Origin: Oscillospiraceae bacterium
Lineage (GTDB): Bacteria > Bacillota > Clostridia > Oscillospirales > Oscillospiraceae
DNA: 64,000 nucleotides
Assembly: GCA_017461445.1 (NCBI GenBank)
Contig: JAFTXW010000033.1
Span: 1-64,000, forward strand
Direction of reading: 5' to 3'
Position numbers and translations under genes: made by a program
Shown: piece by piece, positions 48,932 through 58,700 of the stretch
How the letters are laid out: every line of letters starts with the position of its first letter
Position numbering within the stretch: the stretch's first letter is position 1
The notes under the pieces: model-generated
What the model saw: the letters and a program-made list of their open reading frames with translations, nothing else
Databases searched by the model: none
Told to the model about the DNA's origin: nothing

Positions 48932-50356
48932 TCATTTTTTCGTTCCGTAGCCGTATTTATACCCGCCGTAGCCATAGCCGTAACCATAGCCGTATCCGTA
49001 ACCTCCGGAGAGGCCTTTGCGGATGCTGTTGAAGGCGCAGCCGATGATGGGGAGCTTGCCGTCACCGAGACGCTGAATGCCGTCCAGGATCTGGTCACGG
49101 GCCGCGTAGTCCTGGCGGATGACCATCAGGCCGCACTCCGCCAGCTCGGCAACCTCCGCAGCGTCCGCCAGCAATGAGCAGGGAGGCGTATCCAGAATCA
49201 CGCAGTCGTACAGGTTCCGGGCCGCCCGGATCAGCAGGGACATCCGTTCATTGGTGAGCATGGAAGAATAGTCCGCCTTGCCGCCGGAGCCTGCGGGGAT
49301 AATGAACAGGTTTTCCAGCTCCGTGGGCTGGATCATGTCCATGACCTTGATCTTGCCCCGCATGTAGTCGATCATATTGTTGCTGCTGACAAGCGGATGG
49401 TTTTTTGTCGTCAGCACGTTCACCACGGAAGGATTCCGCAGGTCGCAGTCGATCAGCAGCACACGCTTGCCCTTTTGAGCCAGGGACGCTGCCAAATTGG
49501 TGGAAACCGTGGTCTTGCCCTCGCCGGGGATGGCACTGGACACCAGCAGCACCTTCCACCCCTCTTCCTCCATGGCCTTCTCCACCCGCAGACGCAGCAA
49601 CCGGATGGCTTCACCGAAGCCGGAGTCGCTCTTAAAGCGGTGGAGCAGGGGGTAGGGCATTTTCCGGGTCAGCTTCACCATGGGGATCTGGCCCAGACAG
49701 GGAGTATTCAGGGTTCTGTGCAGCTCCTCCTCATTGTGGATGGTGTTCTTCACCAGGATCAGGAAGGCCACGATCACACACCACAGGAAACCGCCGATGA
49801 TGGCACCCTTCACAAGATTGGACTTGTAGCTGAAGGAGGTCACAGGCTCCGTGGGCACGCCGCTTTCATCCAGCAGCACCAGCACCGTGGAGCCCACCAC
49901 AAATTCCGCCACCTCGGGATAGCATTCCATCACCGCGTTCAGCACATCGTAGGCCCGCTGTGGATCCGAGTCCCGCACCGTCAGGGTCAGGATACTGGAT
50001 TCCGCTGAAGCCGTCACCGTCATGCTGGGAACGCCGGTGATGCCCAGCTTCTCCATGACCCGCCGCTGCAAAAGGTTGCTGGTCAGGATGGAGGGGAAGG
50101 TATCCGCCATCACCTGGGCAGTCTTCTCGTTATAGCCGCTGACGCTGGCATACAGGGGATTTGCCACCCGGACGGTAAAGGAGGCATGGGCCTCATAGCT
50201 GGGATAATAGGATCTGCGCTGCAGGAAGGTAAAGCCCGCGCTGCACAGCAGGATCAGGATCAGGCCCATCAGCCACATGCGGCTGGCCTGCCGCAGAAAG
50301 TCTTCCAGCAGGATGAAAATATCCAGCTCCTGCCGTTCTTTTTCTTCGTTTTCCAT
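48932..50356 (-). CDS. Wzz-BY-kinase fusion 1 (CpsC-CpsD type) with Gly-Tyr tail
   Basis: 474 residues. The N-terminal part (1-210) is a Wzz/CpsC chain-length domain with two membrane helices (MWLMGLILILLCSAGFTFL and GAIIGGFLWCVIVAFLILV). The rest is a CpsD/BY-type tyrosine kinase: Walker A SAIPGEGKTTVSTNLAASLA near 280, Walker A' RVLLIDCDLRNPS and Walker B CVILDTPPCSL. The tail ends GYGYGYGYGYGYGG, then YKYGYGTKK, a cluster of about nine tyrosines that is the expected autophosphorylation site. BY-kinases control EPS chain length and export with the CpsB phosphatase, which is in the same operon. Firmicutes usually split CpsC and CpsD, so the fusion is notable. AGGAGG precedes the ATG. Confidence 0.93.
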   Translation of the reverse strand: MENEEKERQELDIFILLEDFLRQASRMWLMGLILILLCSAGFTFLQRRSYYPSYEAHASFTVRVANPLYASVSGYNEKTAQVMADTFPSILTSNLLQRRVMEKLGITGVPSMTVTASAESSILTLTVRDSDPQRAYDVLNAVMECYPEVAEFVVGSTVLVLLDESGVPTEPVTSFSYKSNLVKGAIIGGFLWCVIVAFLILVKNTIHNEEELHRTLNTPCLGQIPMVKLTRKMPYPLLHRFKSDSGFGEAIRLLRLRVEKAMEEEGWKVLLVSSAIPGEGKTTVSTNLAASLAQKGKRVLLIDCDLRNPSVVNVLTTKNHPLVSSNNMIDYMRGKIKVMDMIQPTELENLFIIPAGSGGKADYSSMLTNERMSLLIRAARNLYDCVILDTPPCSLLADAAEVAELAECGLMVIRQDYAARDQILDGIQRLGDGKLPIIGCAFNSIRKGLSGGYGYGYGYGYGYGGYKYGYGTKK

Positions 50357-50370
50357 GGCAGCCTCACCTC

Positions 50371-51831
50371 CTATTTCCGGGAGCCACCGGAGGCATAATT
50401 GCCATAGTGGCCGTAGTATTTCTTATAGCCGCCGTAGCCGTAACCATAGCCGTAGCCGTAACCGGTGCCGGAGGACAGGCGGGTAGAATAAACGTTATTC
50501 AGCACGCAGCCCAGCATTTTCGCGCTGTGCCCCTCCAGAGAGGCGATGGCCTTGTTCAGGGCGGGAGCCACAGCCGCATTCTGTCGAACCACCATCAGGC
50601 AGGCATCCGCCAGATTGGCCATACCCTCCGTGTCGGAGGCAGCGGACATGGGGGGCAGGTCCAGAATGATGAAGTCAAAGGATTCCCGGGCCCAGTCCAG
50701 CAGGGCGTTCATCCGGTCGGATGCGATCAGATCGCCCACGTTCCGGTCGCCCTTCTTTGCCAGCAGCATGTACAGGTTGGTTTTCTTATAGCGCAGAATG
50801 GAGTCGGACAGGCTGGCCTTGTTCTGCAGCACCTCCTTGATGCCGGAGGTGAACTTCTGCTGATCCAGCACCGCGTGGCAGGCGGGCTTGCGCAGATCGC
50901 AGTCGATCAGCAGCACCCGCTTGTGCTTCTGGGCCATAGCAAGAGCCAGGTTGACCGCCACGGTAGACTTGCCCTCATTTTCCAGAAGGGAAGACACCAT
51001 CAGCACCTTGCCGCCGTCCATATGCTGCTCCACCCGGCGGCGGAGCTTACGGATGGTCTCCACAAAGTGGAAGCTGGTGACGGGGTTGGTGATCAGGATA
51101 CTGGTCTTGCGGCGGCTGAGCCGGGCAAAAACCGTCTTGTATTTCTGCTCGTGGGGAATTTCGCCCAGGAAATCGCAGTCCAGCTTTTCCTTGGCTTCGG
51201 TGCCGCTTCGCACAGCATCCCGCATAAAGGACAGCACCGCCAGCACCACCGCTGTGGCGACGGCTCCCATAAACATCATATCCTTCATTTCCCCGGAAGC
51301 GTTGGCGTAATTGGAGGGGGCAATGGGAACGGTGGGGTACTGGAGCACTTCCAGCAGAATGCCGTCCACCACCTGATAGGTCAGCTCCTCATGGTGGTCG
51401 ATCAGGGTCTGGGCCACCAGGAAGGCCGTCCGGGGATCGGAGGCGGTGACGGTCATGGTGATCAGGTTGGTATTGGGAATGACGGCTGTGGAAATGGTAC
51501 CGTCGAAGCCGCTGACACCCATCTCCTGGGCCACGGTCTTGCGCATGATGGAGCTGTTCAGCAGGCCGGTAAACAGATTCGCCAGGCTGCTGGTGGAGGA
51601 AAGGTTGCTGTAAACAGTGGTGGAGCTTCCCCGGCTGGTGACCACAAAGGTGGTGCTGGTCTTGTACACCGGCTTATAGGACATATCCGTGGAGATATAG
51701 GCCCCGGTGCCCAGGATCAGTGCCACCAGCACGATCACCAGCCACCGCTTCGCCACATCCCGCAGCAGCACGATGGGATCAAAGGGCAGCAGACCACCGA
51801 CGGAGGTATTCATTTCATTTGTCTTATCCAT
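50371..51831 (-). CDS. Wzz-BY-kinase fusion 2 with Gly-Tyr tail
   Basis: 486 residues, a paralogue of the preceding protein. A Wzz-like N-terminal part with two helices (WLVIVLVALILGTGAYIST and MFMGAVATAVVLAVLSFM) is followed by the kinase domain. This has Walker A SLLENEGKSTVAVNLALA, Walker A' RVLLIDCDLRKPACHAV and Walker B FIILDLPPMSA. The C-terminus has GYGYGYGYGYGGYKKYYGHY. Both kinases have complete nucleotide motifs, so both may be active. The Gly-Tyr tails are alike at DNA level, although the rest has diverged; convergence or gene conversion may have kept them alike. AAGGA is 7 nt before ATG. Confidence 0.93.
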   Translation of the reverse strand: MDKTNEMNTSVGGLLPFDPIVLLRDVAKRWLVIVLVALILGTGAYISTDMSYKPVYKTSTTFVVTSRGSSTTVYSNLSSTSSLANLFTGLLNSSIMRKTVAQEMGVSGFDGTISTAVIPNTNLITMTVTASDPRTAFLVAQTLIDHHEELTYQVVDGILLEVLQYPTVPIAPSNYANASGEMKDMMFMGAVATAVVLAVLSFMRDAVRSGTEAKEKLDCDFLGEIPHEQKYKTVFARLSRRKTSILITNPVTSFHFVETIRKLRRRVEQHMDGGKVLMVSSLLENEGKSTVAVNLALAMAQKHKRVLLIDCDLRKPACHAVLDQQKFTSGIKEVLQNKASLSDSILRYKKTNLYMLLAKKGDRNVGDLIASDRMNALLDWARESFDFIILDLPPMSAASDTEGMANLADACLMVVRQNAAVAPALNKAIASLEGHSAKMLGCVLNNVYSTRLSSGTGYGYGYGYGYGGYKKYYGHYGNYASGGSRK

Positions 51832-51835
51832 TGGC

Positions 51836-52708
51836 TTATCCTTCCACTACCACGATCAGCTTGGAATAGCCGGTGTACTGCCGGTCCAGTTCCGCGTTGG
51901 TCTCATGCCGATCCGTATAGGTCACTCTGATTTGCACGCTGTAAGCACCGGGCTGGGTGGTATCCACCTGGCCCGTGGTCTTCATGGAGAAATTCCGTGG
52001 CAAGCCGCTCCGCAGGCTGGTGCCCTCCCCCTGAAGGGTGAAGGTATCCAAATACTTGGAGGCATTGAAACTGTCGCCCACATTCAGATAAACGATGTAG
52101 CTGGTAAGGCTCAGGCTGGCGTTATACTCGTCTGCGGCGTACACATCCACCGGGAATACCTGGGTGACCGTATCGCCCAGGGAATTGGTCACCTGGAACT
52201 GGACGTTGTGGGTTCCCGTGACGGCGATGGAGCCTTGCTCCAGGGCAGTGGCCCGGACCCGGTGCTGGATGTCGCCGTCCAGCACATCCGTGGCCCCCAC
52301 GGTACTCAGCACATCGAAGCTGGAGCCGGAGGGATAGGCCAGGGGGCCGCTGAGGGTCAGCCTGGGGCTTTCATAGTCGGTGTATTTCACCGTCCGCTGG
52401 GCCTTAGCCACATTTCCGGCGGCATCAAAGGCCGCGTAGCTGACGGAAACAGTGCCGTCCTTATCCAGCAGGCTAACGCTTTCCACCACCAGGGAGTTGG
52501 TCACATCCCCGTCCGTCTTATCAGAGGCGGTAACACCCTGCAAAAGGACGGTTTTCTCGTCCAGAACGGAGAATTCCGGGACACCGTCAGACACGGTGAT
52601 CTTGGGAACTTCCGAATCCGTCCGAATACTGTCCCATGCCCTGTAGCCGAAAAAGGCTCCCAGGCACAGGAGGATCAGCAATATATACAGCCAGTTCTTA
52701 CTTTTCAT
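51836..52708 (-). CDS. Membrane-anchored protein with DUF5011/HYR-like Ig domains
   Basis: 290 residues. One N-terminal helix (NWLYILLILLCLGAFFGY) and then an extracellular region of two to three beta domains. VTASDKTDGDVTNSLVVESV and ATDVLDGDIQHRVRATALEQ are the D-x-x-D-G-D-V pattern of DUF5011/HYR bacterial Ig-like domains. A less clear third domain follows. There is no sorting signal, so it stays tied to the membrane. It lies between the BY-kinases and CpsB in a tightly packed operon. It could be a periplasm-side partner of the Wzz domains, a guess from position only. Confidence 0.83.
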   Translation of the reverse strand: MKSKNWLYILLILLCLGAFFGYRAWDSIRTDSEVPKITVSDGVPEFSVLDEKTVLLQGVTASDKTDGDVTNSLVVESVSLLDKDGTVSVSYAAFDAAGNVAKAQRTVKYTDYESPRLTLSGPLAYPSGSSFDVLSTVGATDVLDGDIQHRVRATALEQGSIAVTGTHNVQFQVTNSLGDTVTQVFPVDVYAADEYNASLSLTSYIVYLNVGDSFNASKYLDTFTLQGEGTSLRSGLPRNFSMKTTGQVDTTQPGAYSVQIRVTYTDRHETNAELDRQYTGYSKLIVVVEG

Positions 52709-52723
52709 TTTCTTCGCCTTCTT

Positions 52724-53455
52724 TTATAAAAACCACTCCGGCTCTACCGGGGGGATCTCTTCGTCTTTGAGTATTTTTCTGGGGTTCTCGGTCAGCAGAA
52801 CCCGAGCGCATTGGGGGGAAAACTCCTCCGTCAGCAGCCTGCGCACATCCTCCATCCAGGGAGTGCGAATCTGGGGGGAATGGGCATCGCTGGCGACGAT
52901 TGCGGCAAAGCCCCTGTCCACCAGCTCCATACCCGTTTCCCGGGCATGGACTCCGAAGCGGCCCAAAAGGCTGCCCCGGTTTACCTGCAGCAGGCAGCCC
53001 ATTTTGTGCCAGCAGTTTACAAGCTTGGGATCCTGCTGCACATAGGCATACCGCTCCGGGTGGGCCACGATGGGTCGGAAGCCCGCCTTGCAGACATTGC
53101 GCAGGATCCAGGTCTCCTCCTGCCCGTCAGAGCGAAAGGAAAATTCGATCAGGGGATACCGGGAGCCGTTCAAAGTGAACAGCTGCCCGTCCCGGAGCAT
53201 CCGGGCGGTATCGGGCGTGCCGAAGATCTCCATGCCGGGAAACAGCTTCAGGGGGATGCCGTTTTCCTTCAGGGCCTCCCGCAACAGCTGCCAGGCGGCA
53301 TAGACCTCCCGGGTGCGGTCGCCGGAGCAGTGGGGCGTAGCCGCCATGGCGGTCACACCGCTGTCCACGGCCATCCGGGCCATGGCAAGGGAGTCCCGCA
53401 GGCTTTGGGAGCCGTCGTCCAAATCCGGCAGGATATGGCTGTGCAAATCGATCAT
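52724..53455 (-). CDS. CpsB/CapC-type tyrosine-protein phosphatase (PHP fold)
   Basis: 243 residues. MIDLHSHILPDLDDGSQSL and TAMAATPHCSGDRTREV are the metal sites of the PHP-type phosphatases that dephosphorylate BY-kinases. PIVAHPERYAYVQQDP and FAAIVASDAHSPQIRTPWM complete the metal set. It should reverse phosphorylation of the Gly-Tyr tails of the two kinases encoded downstream. It follows the S26 peptidase by 20 bp. Such CpsB-BY-kinase sets are standard in Firmicutes capsule loci, so the role is well supported. Confidence 0.93.
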   Translation of the reverse strand: MIDLHSHILPDLDDGSQSLRDSLAMARMAVDSGVTAMAATPHCSGDRTREVYAAWQLLREALKENGIPLKLFPGMEIFGTPDTARMLRDGQLFTLNGSRYPLIEFSFRSDGQEETWILRNVCKAGFRPIVAHPERYAYVQQDPKLVNCWHKMGCLLQVNRGSLLGRFGVHARETGMELVDRGFAAIVASDAHSPQIRTPWMEDVRRLLTEEFSPQCARVLLTENPRKILKDEEIPPVEPEWFL

Positions 53456-53475
53456 CGGTCAGTCTCCAATTGCTG

Positions 53476-53928
53476 TTATCGCTTGATTCTCGCGTACGCG
53501 GCCACGATCATGGGCCGCAGAGGAATTACATTGATCCAAACTTTTTCAAAGAAATCCCACCAGAAGCTGCCCTTTCGCAGGAGCTTCCCCTTCCGCCGGA
53601 CGGCGGTCACCAGGGCCAGCACCTGATCCCGGCGGATGCCCCGCTCCAGAAGGGTCTGGGCATCTCCCACCAGGGTATAGGTTTCTCCCTCCGCCCGGCA
53701 GATGCGGTGAAGGATGTAGGCACCGTTATCCCGGCGGTAGAGGATCATGTCGCCCTTTTTCAGGGGACGGGTGACTTTGGAAAGGAATACCGTATCCCTT
53801 CCATGAACCAGGAAGGGGGTCATGCTGCTGCCGCTGATGACCAGGGGGACGGATTCCGCTTCCTCCACGGCGGAGAGCAGCGGGCCCATCAGAACCTCCG
53901 GGTCAACGACCTTCACCTTAGATTCCAT
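53476..53928 (-). CDS. S26-family peptidase of the His-type (SipW-like)
   Basis: 150 residues. The catalytic Ser is in VPLVISGSSMTPFL near 33. The base is a His in AYILHRICRAEG, not the Lys of usual bacterial signal peptidase I. That is the ER/archaeal SipW pattern. LKKGDMILYRR and GDAQTLLERG are further family marks. A C-terminal basic helix may be the only membrane contact, and there is no N-terminal anchor. The gene overlaps the ABC exporter by 11 bp. Such pairs of S26 peptidase and ABC exporter occur in Clostridia near peptide-export genes. No precursor peptide was recognised here. Confidence 0.82.
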   Translation of the reverse strand: MESKVKVVDPEVLMGPLLSAVEEAESVPLVISGSSMTPFLVHGRDTVFLSKVTRPLKKGDMILYRRDNGAYILHRICRAEGETYTLVGDAQTLLERGIRRDQVLALVTAVRRKGKLLRKGSFWWDFFEKVWINVIPLRPMIVAAYARIKR

Positions 53929-55636
53929 GGGTCACCTCCGTCACCTGGCGGCGGTGGATCTCATAGACCCGGCTGCAGAACCGGGCACTTTCGGGCCGGT
54001 GGGTCACCAGGATGCAGGTATTCAGCATCCCGCAGCGGCGGAGATTTTCCAGCAGCTGCCGTTCGGTGGCAATGTCCAGGCCGGAGGTGGCTTCGTCCAG
54101 CAGCAGAATGGGGGCCCGGCGCAGCAGGGCCCGGGCAATGGCCAGACGCTGGGCCTGTCCCTCGGACACGCCCCGTCCCCCGGCACCCAGCCGGTGGTTC
54201 AGTCCCTCGGGGAACTGGCTGACAAACTCCCAGGCGCAGGCAGTCCGCAGCACCTGTTCCAGCTCCGCGTCAGTGGCTTCCGGGCAGACCAGCCGCAGAT
54301 TCTCGGCAATGGTGCCGGAGAACACACTGCTGCCCTGGGGCACATAGGCAAACACGCCCCGGGTGCCTGCCGCGATGGGGTACCGGGTACCGGAAGCCCC
54401 CACCAGCACCGCACTGCCGGAGGTGGGCTCCACCAGTCCCAGCAGCAGCCGCAGCAGGGTGGTCTTGCCCTCGCCGGAGGGGCCGATGATGGCGATCAGG
54501 TCGCCGTGACGGGCGGTAAAATCAAAGGGATCCAGAACCGTCTCCCCGTCCTTGTAGCGGAAGGAAAGCCGCTCCATGGAAATGTCCAGCCCGGTCTCCC
54601 GCTGAAGACCTTCGGGCACATCCCGGCTTTCGGCGGGCAGCTCCTCCACCGCCATGATCCGGCCCGCGGAGGTGGTCAGGGACACCATCTGCTGGGCCAG
54701 GGACACCAGTGCGGAGAAAGCCCCCCGCAAGGTGGAGGCCAGCTGCAAAAACAGGGTCAGGGAGCCATAGGTAATGCGGCCGTTCCACAGCTGGTAAACA
54801 CCCCAGCCAAGGCAGGAAGCGGTAACGGCCATGCCCACCAGGGACAAAAAGGAACTCATGCTGATCTGGAAGGCGTTATAGGAAAGGTAAGTATCGGTAT
54901 AAGTGCCCTGGAGCCGGTGCATTTCGTCTTCAAACCGGTCCGCCAGAGAAAAGGCCTTGATGCTGGTAAGGTTGCGGAAGGAATCCTCCTGGAAGGACAT
55001 GACCTCGCCGGTCAGCTCCTTCATTTCCAGGCTGTGCCGGTGCATTTTCCGCAACATCACCCGGGATACCCCCAGGGTCACCGGTACCCCCAGCAGGGCA
55101 ATGACCGCCATAACGGGGTCATAGTACAGCATGATGCAGAAGGCACCCAGGAATTTCACCAGGGAGGAGATCAAGGCAGGCAGAAAATTGATGATACCGT
55201 CGGAAACGGTGCTCACATCGGAAGTTAAGCGGTTCAGCAGGTCGCCGCTGCGGTAGGGCTCCAACGCCTCCCAGCCCGCCCGGAGAATGCGGCCATAGGT
55301 CATGTGCTGCATCTCGTTCTTGACCCGGATGTGGATGGACGCGCTGGCCCGGTTGGAAACGGCCTGCAAAGCAAGGCTTCCCACCATCATCACCGCCATG
55401 ATCACAGCGGCCCGGCCCAGAAGCTCCGGCCCCTGCCCCGTCACCGCGTCGATGAGGTACTTGGAAGCAACCCCGGAGGCCAGGCTCATAAGGGTACCCA
55501 GCAGGCCCAAAAGCCCGAAAAGGGCGATCTTCCGCCCATGCCGGCACACATGGCTCCACAGCCAAAGCAGCTCCCGCTTCAGCTGCCCGGGGTCTTCCCT
55601 ATAGAATTGTTTCCGAATCTTCCCCAGCAAAGCCAT
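53918..55636 (-). CDS. ABC exporter (fused membrane and ATPase domains)
   Basis: About 572 residues from the ATG at 55636. An ATG 17 codons earlier lies only about 8 nt from the predicted transcription start, so I favour the shorter form; AAGGA lies 11 nt upstream. The six-helix membrane domain (about 30-310) begins IALFGLLGLLGTLMSLASGV. The ATPase has Walker A GPSGEGKTTLLRLLLG, a deviating signature VSEGQAQRLAIARAL (for LSGGQ) and Walker B ILLLDEATSGLD. No N-terminal C39 peptidase. It exports a lipid, peptide or polymer precursor. As first gene of the BY-kinase operon with an S26 peptidase beside it, export plus cleavage of a secreted peptide is possible. Confidence 0.87.
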   Translation of the reverse strand: MALLGKIRKQFYREDPGQLKRELLWLWSHVCRHGRKIALFGLLGLLGTLMSLASGVASKYLIDAVTGQGPELLGRAAVIMAVMMVGSLALQAVSNRASASIHIRVKNEMQHMTYGRILRAGWEALEPYRSGDLLNRLTSDVSTVSDGIINFLPALISSLVKFLGAFCIMLYYDPVMAVIALLGVPVTLGVSRVMLRKMHRHSLEMKELTGEVMSFQEDSFRNLTSIKAFSLADRFEDEMHRLQGTYTDTYLSYNAFQISMSSFLSLVGMAVTASCLGWGVYQLWNGRITYGSLTLFLQLASTLRGAFSALVSLAQQMVSLTTSAGRIMAVEELPAESRDVPEGLQRETGLDISMERLSFRYKDGETVLDPFDFTARHGDLIAIIGPSGEGKTTLLRLLLGLVEPTSGSAVLVGASGTRYPIAAGTRGVFAYVPQGSSVFSGTIAENLRLVCPEATDAELEQVLRTACAWEFVSQFPEGLNHRLGAGGRGVSEGQAQRLAIARALLRRAPILLLDEATSGLDIATERQLLENLRRCGMLNTCILVTHRPESARFCSRVYEIHRRQVTEVTHGI

Positions 55637-55701
55637 ATCCCAAGTTTTCCTTCCGGTATTCCACAGCATTTCGCCATAAAACCCCACAATAATCCTTTAT
55701 A

Positions 55702-55731
55702 AGGATACCACATTCATACCGCCCTTGTCAA
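55702..55731 (-). promoter_or_regulatory. Promoter of the EPS control operon
   Basis: On the minus strand TTGACA (55726-55731), 18 bp, TATCCT (55702-55707), overlapping a CCTTATAAAGG palindrome. It would drive the ABC exporter through the second BY-kinase. Confidence 0.7.
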
Positions 55732-55737
55732 TCAGCG

Positions 55738-55771
55738 AAAGCCGCCCACTGAAATCAGTGAGCGGCTTCTT
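55738..55771 (-). terminator. Terminator of the dehydratase activase operon
   Basis: A 14-bp stem with one mismatch (55739-55752 with 55755-55768) and a 2-nt loop, ending in CGGCTTTCG on the minus strand. The U run is short. Confidence 0.7.
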
Positions 55772-55780
55772 GTATGGATA

Positions 55781-58700
55781 TCACACGGGAATATGCTGGG
55801 GCGTTTTGGCAGCCGACAGCATCAGCTTGATGCGGTTCAGCTGGTTCACCTCCGACGCGCCGGGGTCGTAGTCCACGGCGGCGATGTTGGCCTGGGGGTA
55901 GGCCTTTTTCAGGGCCTTGATAACGCCCTTGCCCACCACATGGTTGGGCAGGCACGCGAAGGGCTGGATGCAGACGATGTTGGGCACCCCAGACTTGATC
56001 AGCTCCACCATTTCGCCCGTCAGGAACCAGCCTTCGCCGTACTGGTTGCCCAGGGACAGGAAGGGCTTGGTGATCTCGGCGATCTCCTCAATGGGCATGG
56101 GGGCCTCGAAGCGGCGGCTCTTTTCCAGGGCCTCCAAAGCGGGCTTGCGGATGGTGCGGATCAGCTTCACCGCCACATTGGCGATCAGGTCGCTGGCCTT
56201 GCCGGTGCCCAGGAATTCGGACTTGTACTTACCGTTGTAGAAGCTGTAGTTCAGGAAGTCCATCAAATCGGGCACCACCGCCTCAGCTCCCTCCCGTTCC
56301 AGCAGGTCCACCAGATGGTTGTTGGCAAGAGGCATATACTTGACCAAAATCTCGCCCACGATGCCCACCCGGGGTTTTCTCAGGCTTTCATCAATGGGGA
56401 AGCTGTCAAAGTCCTCCACGATGGCGGCACAGAGCTTTTTGTAGCTGTCGCCGCTGCCCTTCTCCGTCAGAGCCGCCACGCAGCGATCCCGCCACTTCTT
56501 GTGCAGGGCGTTGGCAGAGCCGGGGGTCTTTTCGTAGGGCCGCACCCGGTACAGGCACCGCATCAGCAGGTCACCGTAGACGATGGCCTGGATGGCATCG
56601 GTCAGCAGGGGGAGGGTAAACTGGAAGCCCTCGTTTTTCTCCATGCCGTTGGCATTGAGGGAGATAACGGGAATGTGGGCAAGGCCCGCCTTTTCCAGCG
56701 CGCGGCGGATAAAGGCCACATAGTTGCTGGCCCGGCAGCAGCCGCCGGTCTGGGTCATCATGACAGCCAGCTTATCGGTGTCGTATTTCCCCGACAGCAC
56801 CGCCTGCATGATCTGGCCTACCACAGTGATGGAGGGGAAGCAAGCATCGTTGTTGACGAATTTCAGACCCACATCAATGGCTTCCCGGTTATCATTGTCC
56901 AGCAGGACGATGTTGTAGCCGTGCTTGCGGAACACGGGCTCCACAATATCGAAGTGGATGGGGCTCATCTGGGGGGCCAGCAGGGTATAGCCCTCTTTGC
57001 GCATGGCCTTGGTGAATTCCACCCGCTGATAGCTGGGGGAGGTGAAGTGGGAATAAATCTCCTTCTCCCGGCGCATATCCATGGCGGCGAGCAGGGAGCG
57101 GATGCGGATACGGACAGCACCCAGGTTGTTCACCTCGTCGATTTTCAGGAGGGTATAGAGCTTGTTGCTCTTTTCCAGAATCTCGGAAACCTGGTCGGAG
57201 GTCACCGCGTCCAGGCCGCAGCCGAAGGAATTCAGCTGGATCAGCTCCAGATCGTCCCGGTAGCTGACATACTGGGCGGCATTGTACAGCCGGGAGTGGT
57301 ACACCCACTGGTCCACCACCCGCAACGGCCGCTGGGGCTGGAAGTCCATGGGCAGGCTGTCCTCGGTGAAGACATACAGGCCATAGGAGGCGATCAGCTC
57401 GGGGATGCCGTGGTTGATCTCCGGGTCGATGTGGTAGGGACGGCCCGCCAGGACGATGCCCCGGGCCTCCTTCTGGGTCATTTCGGCAAGGAGCCGCTTA
57501 CCCTCGGCACGGATGTCGGCCTTGGCCTTCTGCTGCTCCTCCCAGGCGGCGTGGACGGCAGCCCGAACCTCCTTGGCGGGGATATTCCATTCCTCGGCAG
57601 CAGTCTTTACCAGCCGGTCCGCAGCGGTCTTTTCGGAGGAAAACGCAATGAAGGGGCGGATGTAGCGCACATCGCCGTCGGTGACGGCCTCCACATTGTT
57701 TTTCAGGTTTTCTGCATAGGACACCACGATGGGGCAGTTGTAGTGGTTCTGGGCATCCTTGGTCTCCTGATGCTCATAGAACACGCAGGGGTGGAAAATG
57801 GTCCGGATACCCTGGTTCACCAGCCACTGGACATGGCCGTGGGCCAGCTTGGCGGGGTAGCATTCCGACTCGGAGGGGATGGATTCCATACCCAGCTCGT
57901 AAATTTTCCGGTCGGAGAAGGGGGACAGCACAGCCTGAAAGCCCAATTCCTTAAAGAACGTGGCCCAGAAGGGATAGTTTTCGTACATATTCAGCACCCG
58001 GGGAATGCCGATCACGCCCCGGGGAGCATTTTCAAGAGGCTTGTAGCCAAAGATGCGGTCCCGCTTGAACTGCACCAAATTGGGGGCCTTCTGGCCCTTA
58101 TTGCTGCCGCCCGCACCCTTTTCACAGCGATTGCCGCTGATGTGCTTTCTGCCGCCGCTGAATTTGTTGATGGTCAGCATACAGTTGTTGGCGCAGCCGC
58201 CGCAGCGGACGCTGGTGGAGGTGTATTGGAGCCGCAGGATCTCGTCCAGAGACAGCATGGCGGTCTCCTGGCCCGCGTAATGGCTTCTCGCCACCAGGGC
58301 CGCGCCGAAGGCACCCATCAGGCCGGAGATATCGGGGCAGGTGGCATCCACCCCCGCGATCTTTTCAAAGGCCCGCAGAACCGCCTGGTTATAGAAGGTG
58401 CCGCCCTGCACCACGATGTGCTTGCCCAGATCCTCGGCGGAAGCCAGCTTGATGACCTTGTACAATGCGTTCTTGATGACGGAATAAGCAAGGCCCGCAG
58501 AGATGTCGGAAACGGACGCTCCCTCCTTCTGGGCCTGCTTCACGTTGGAGTTCATAAACACGGTGCAGCGGGTGCCCAGATCCACGGGAGCCTTGGCAAA
58601 CAAAGCCTCCTTGGCAAAGCCCTCTGCGGTGTAGCCCAGGGAGGTGGCGAAATTTTCAATGAAGGAGCCGCAGCCGGAGGAGCAGGCCTCGTTCAGCATG

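Noticed and set aside
48950-50470. The GC-rich repeats at both kinase ends as a CRISPR-like or tandem DNA repeat
   Set aside because: They are in-frame Gly-Tyr codons of two genes, with no spacers.
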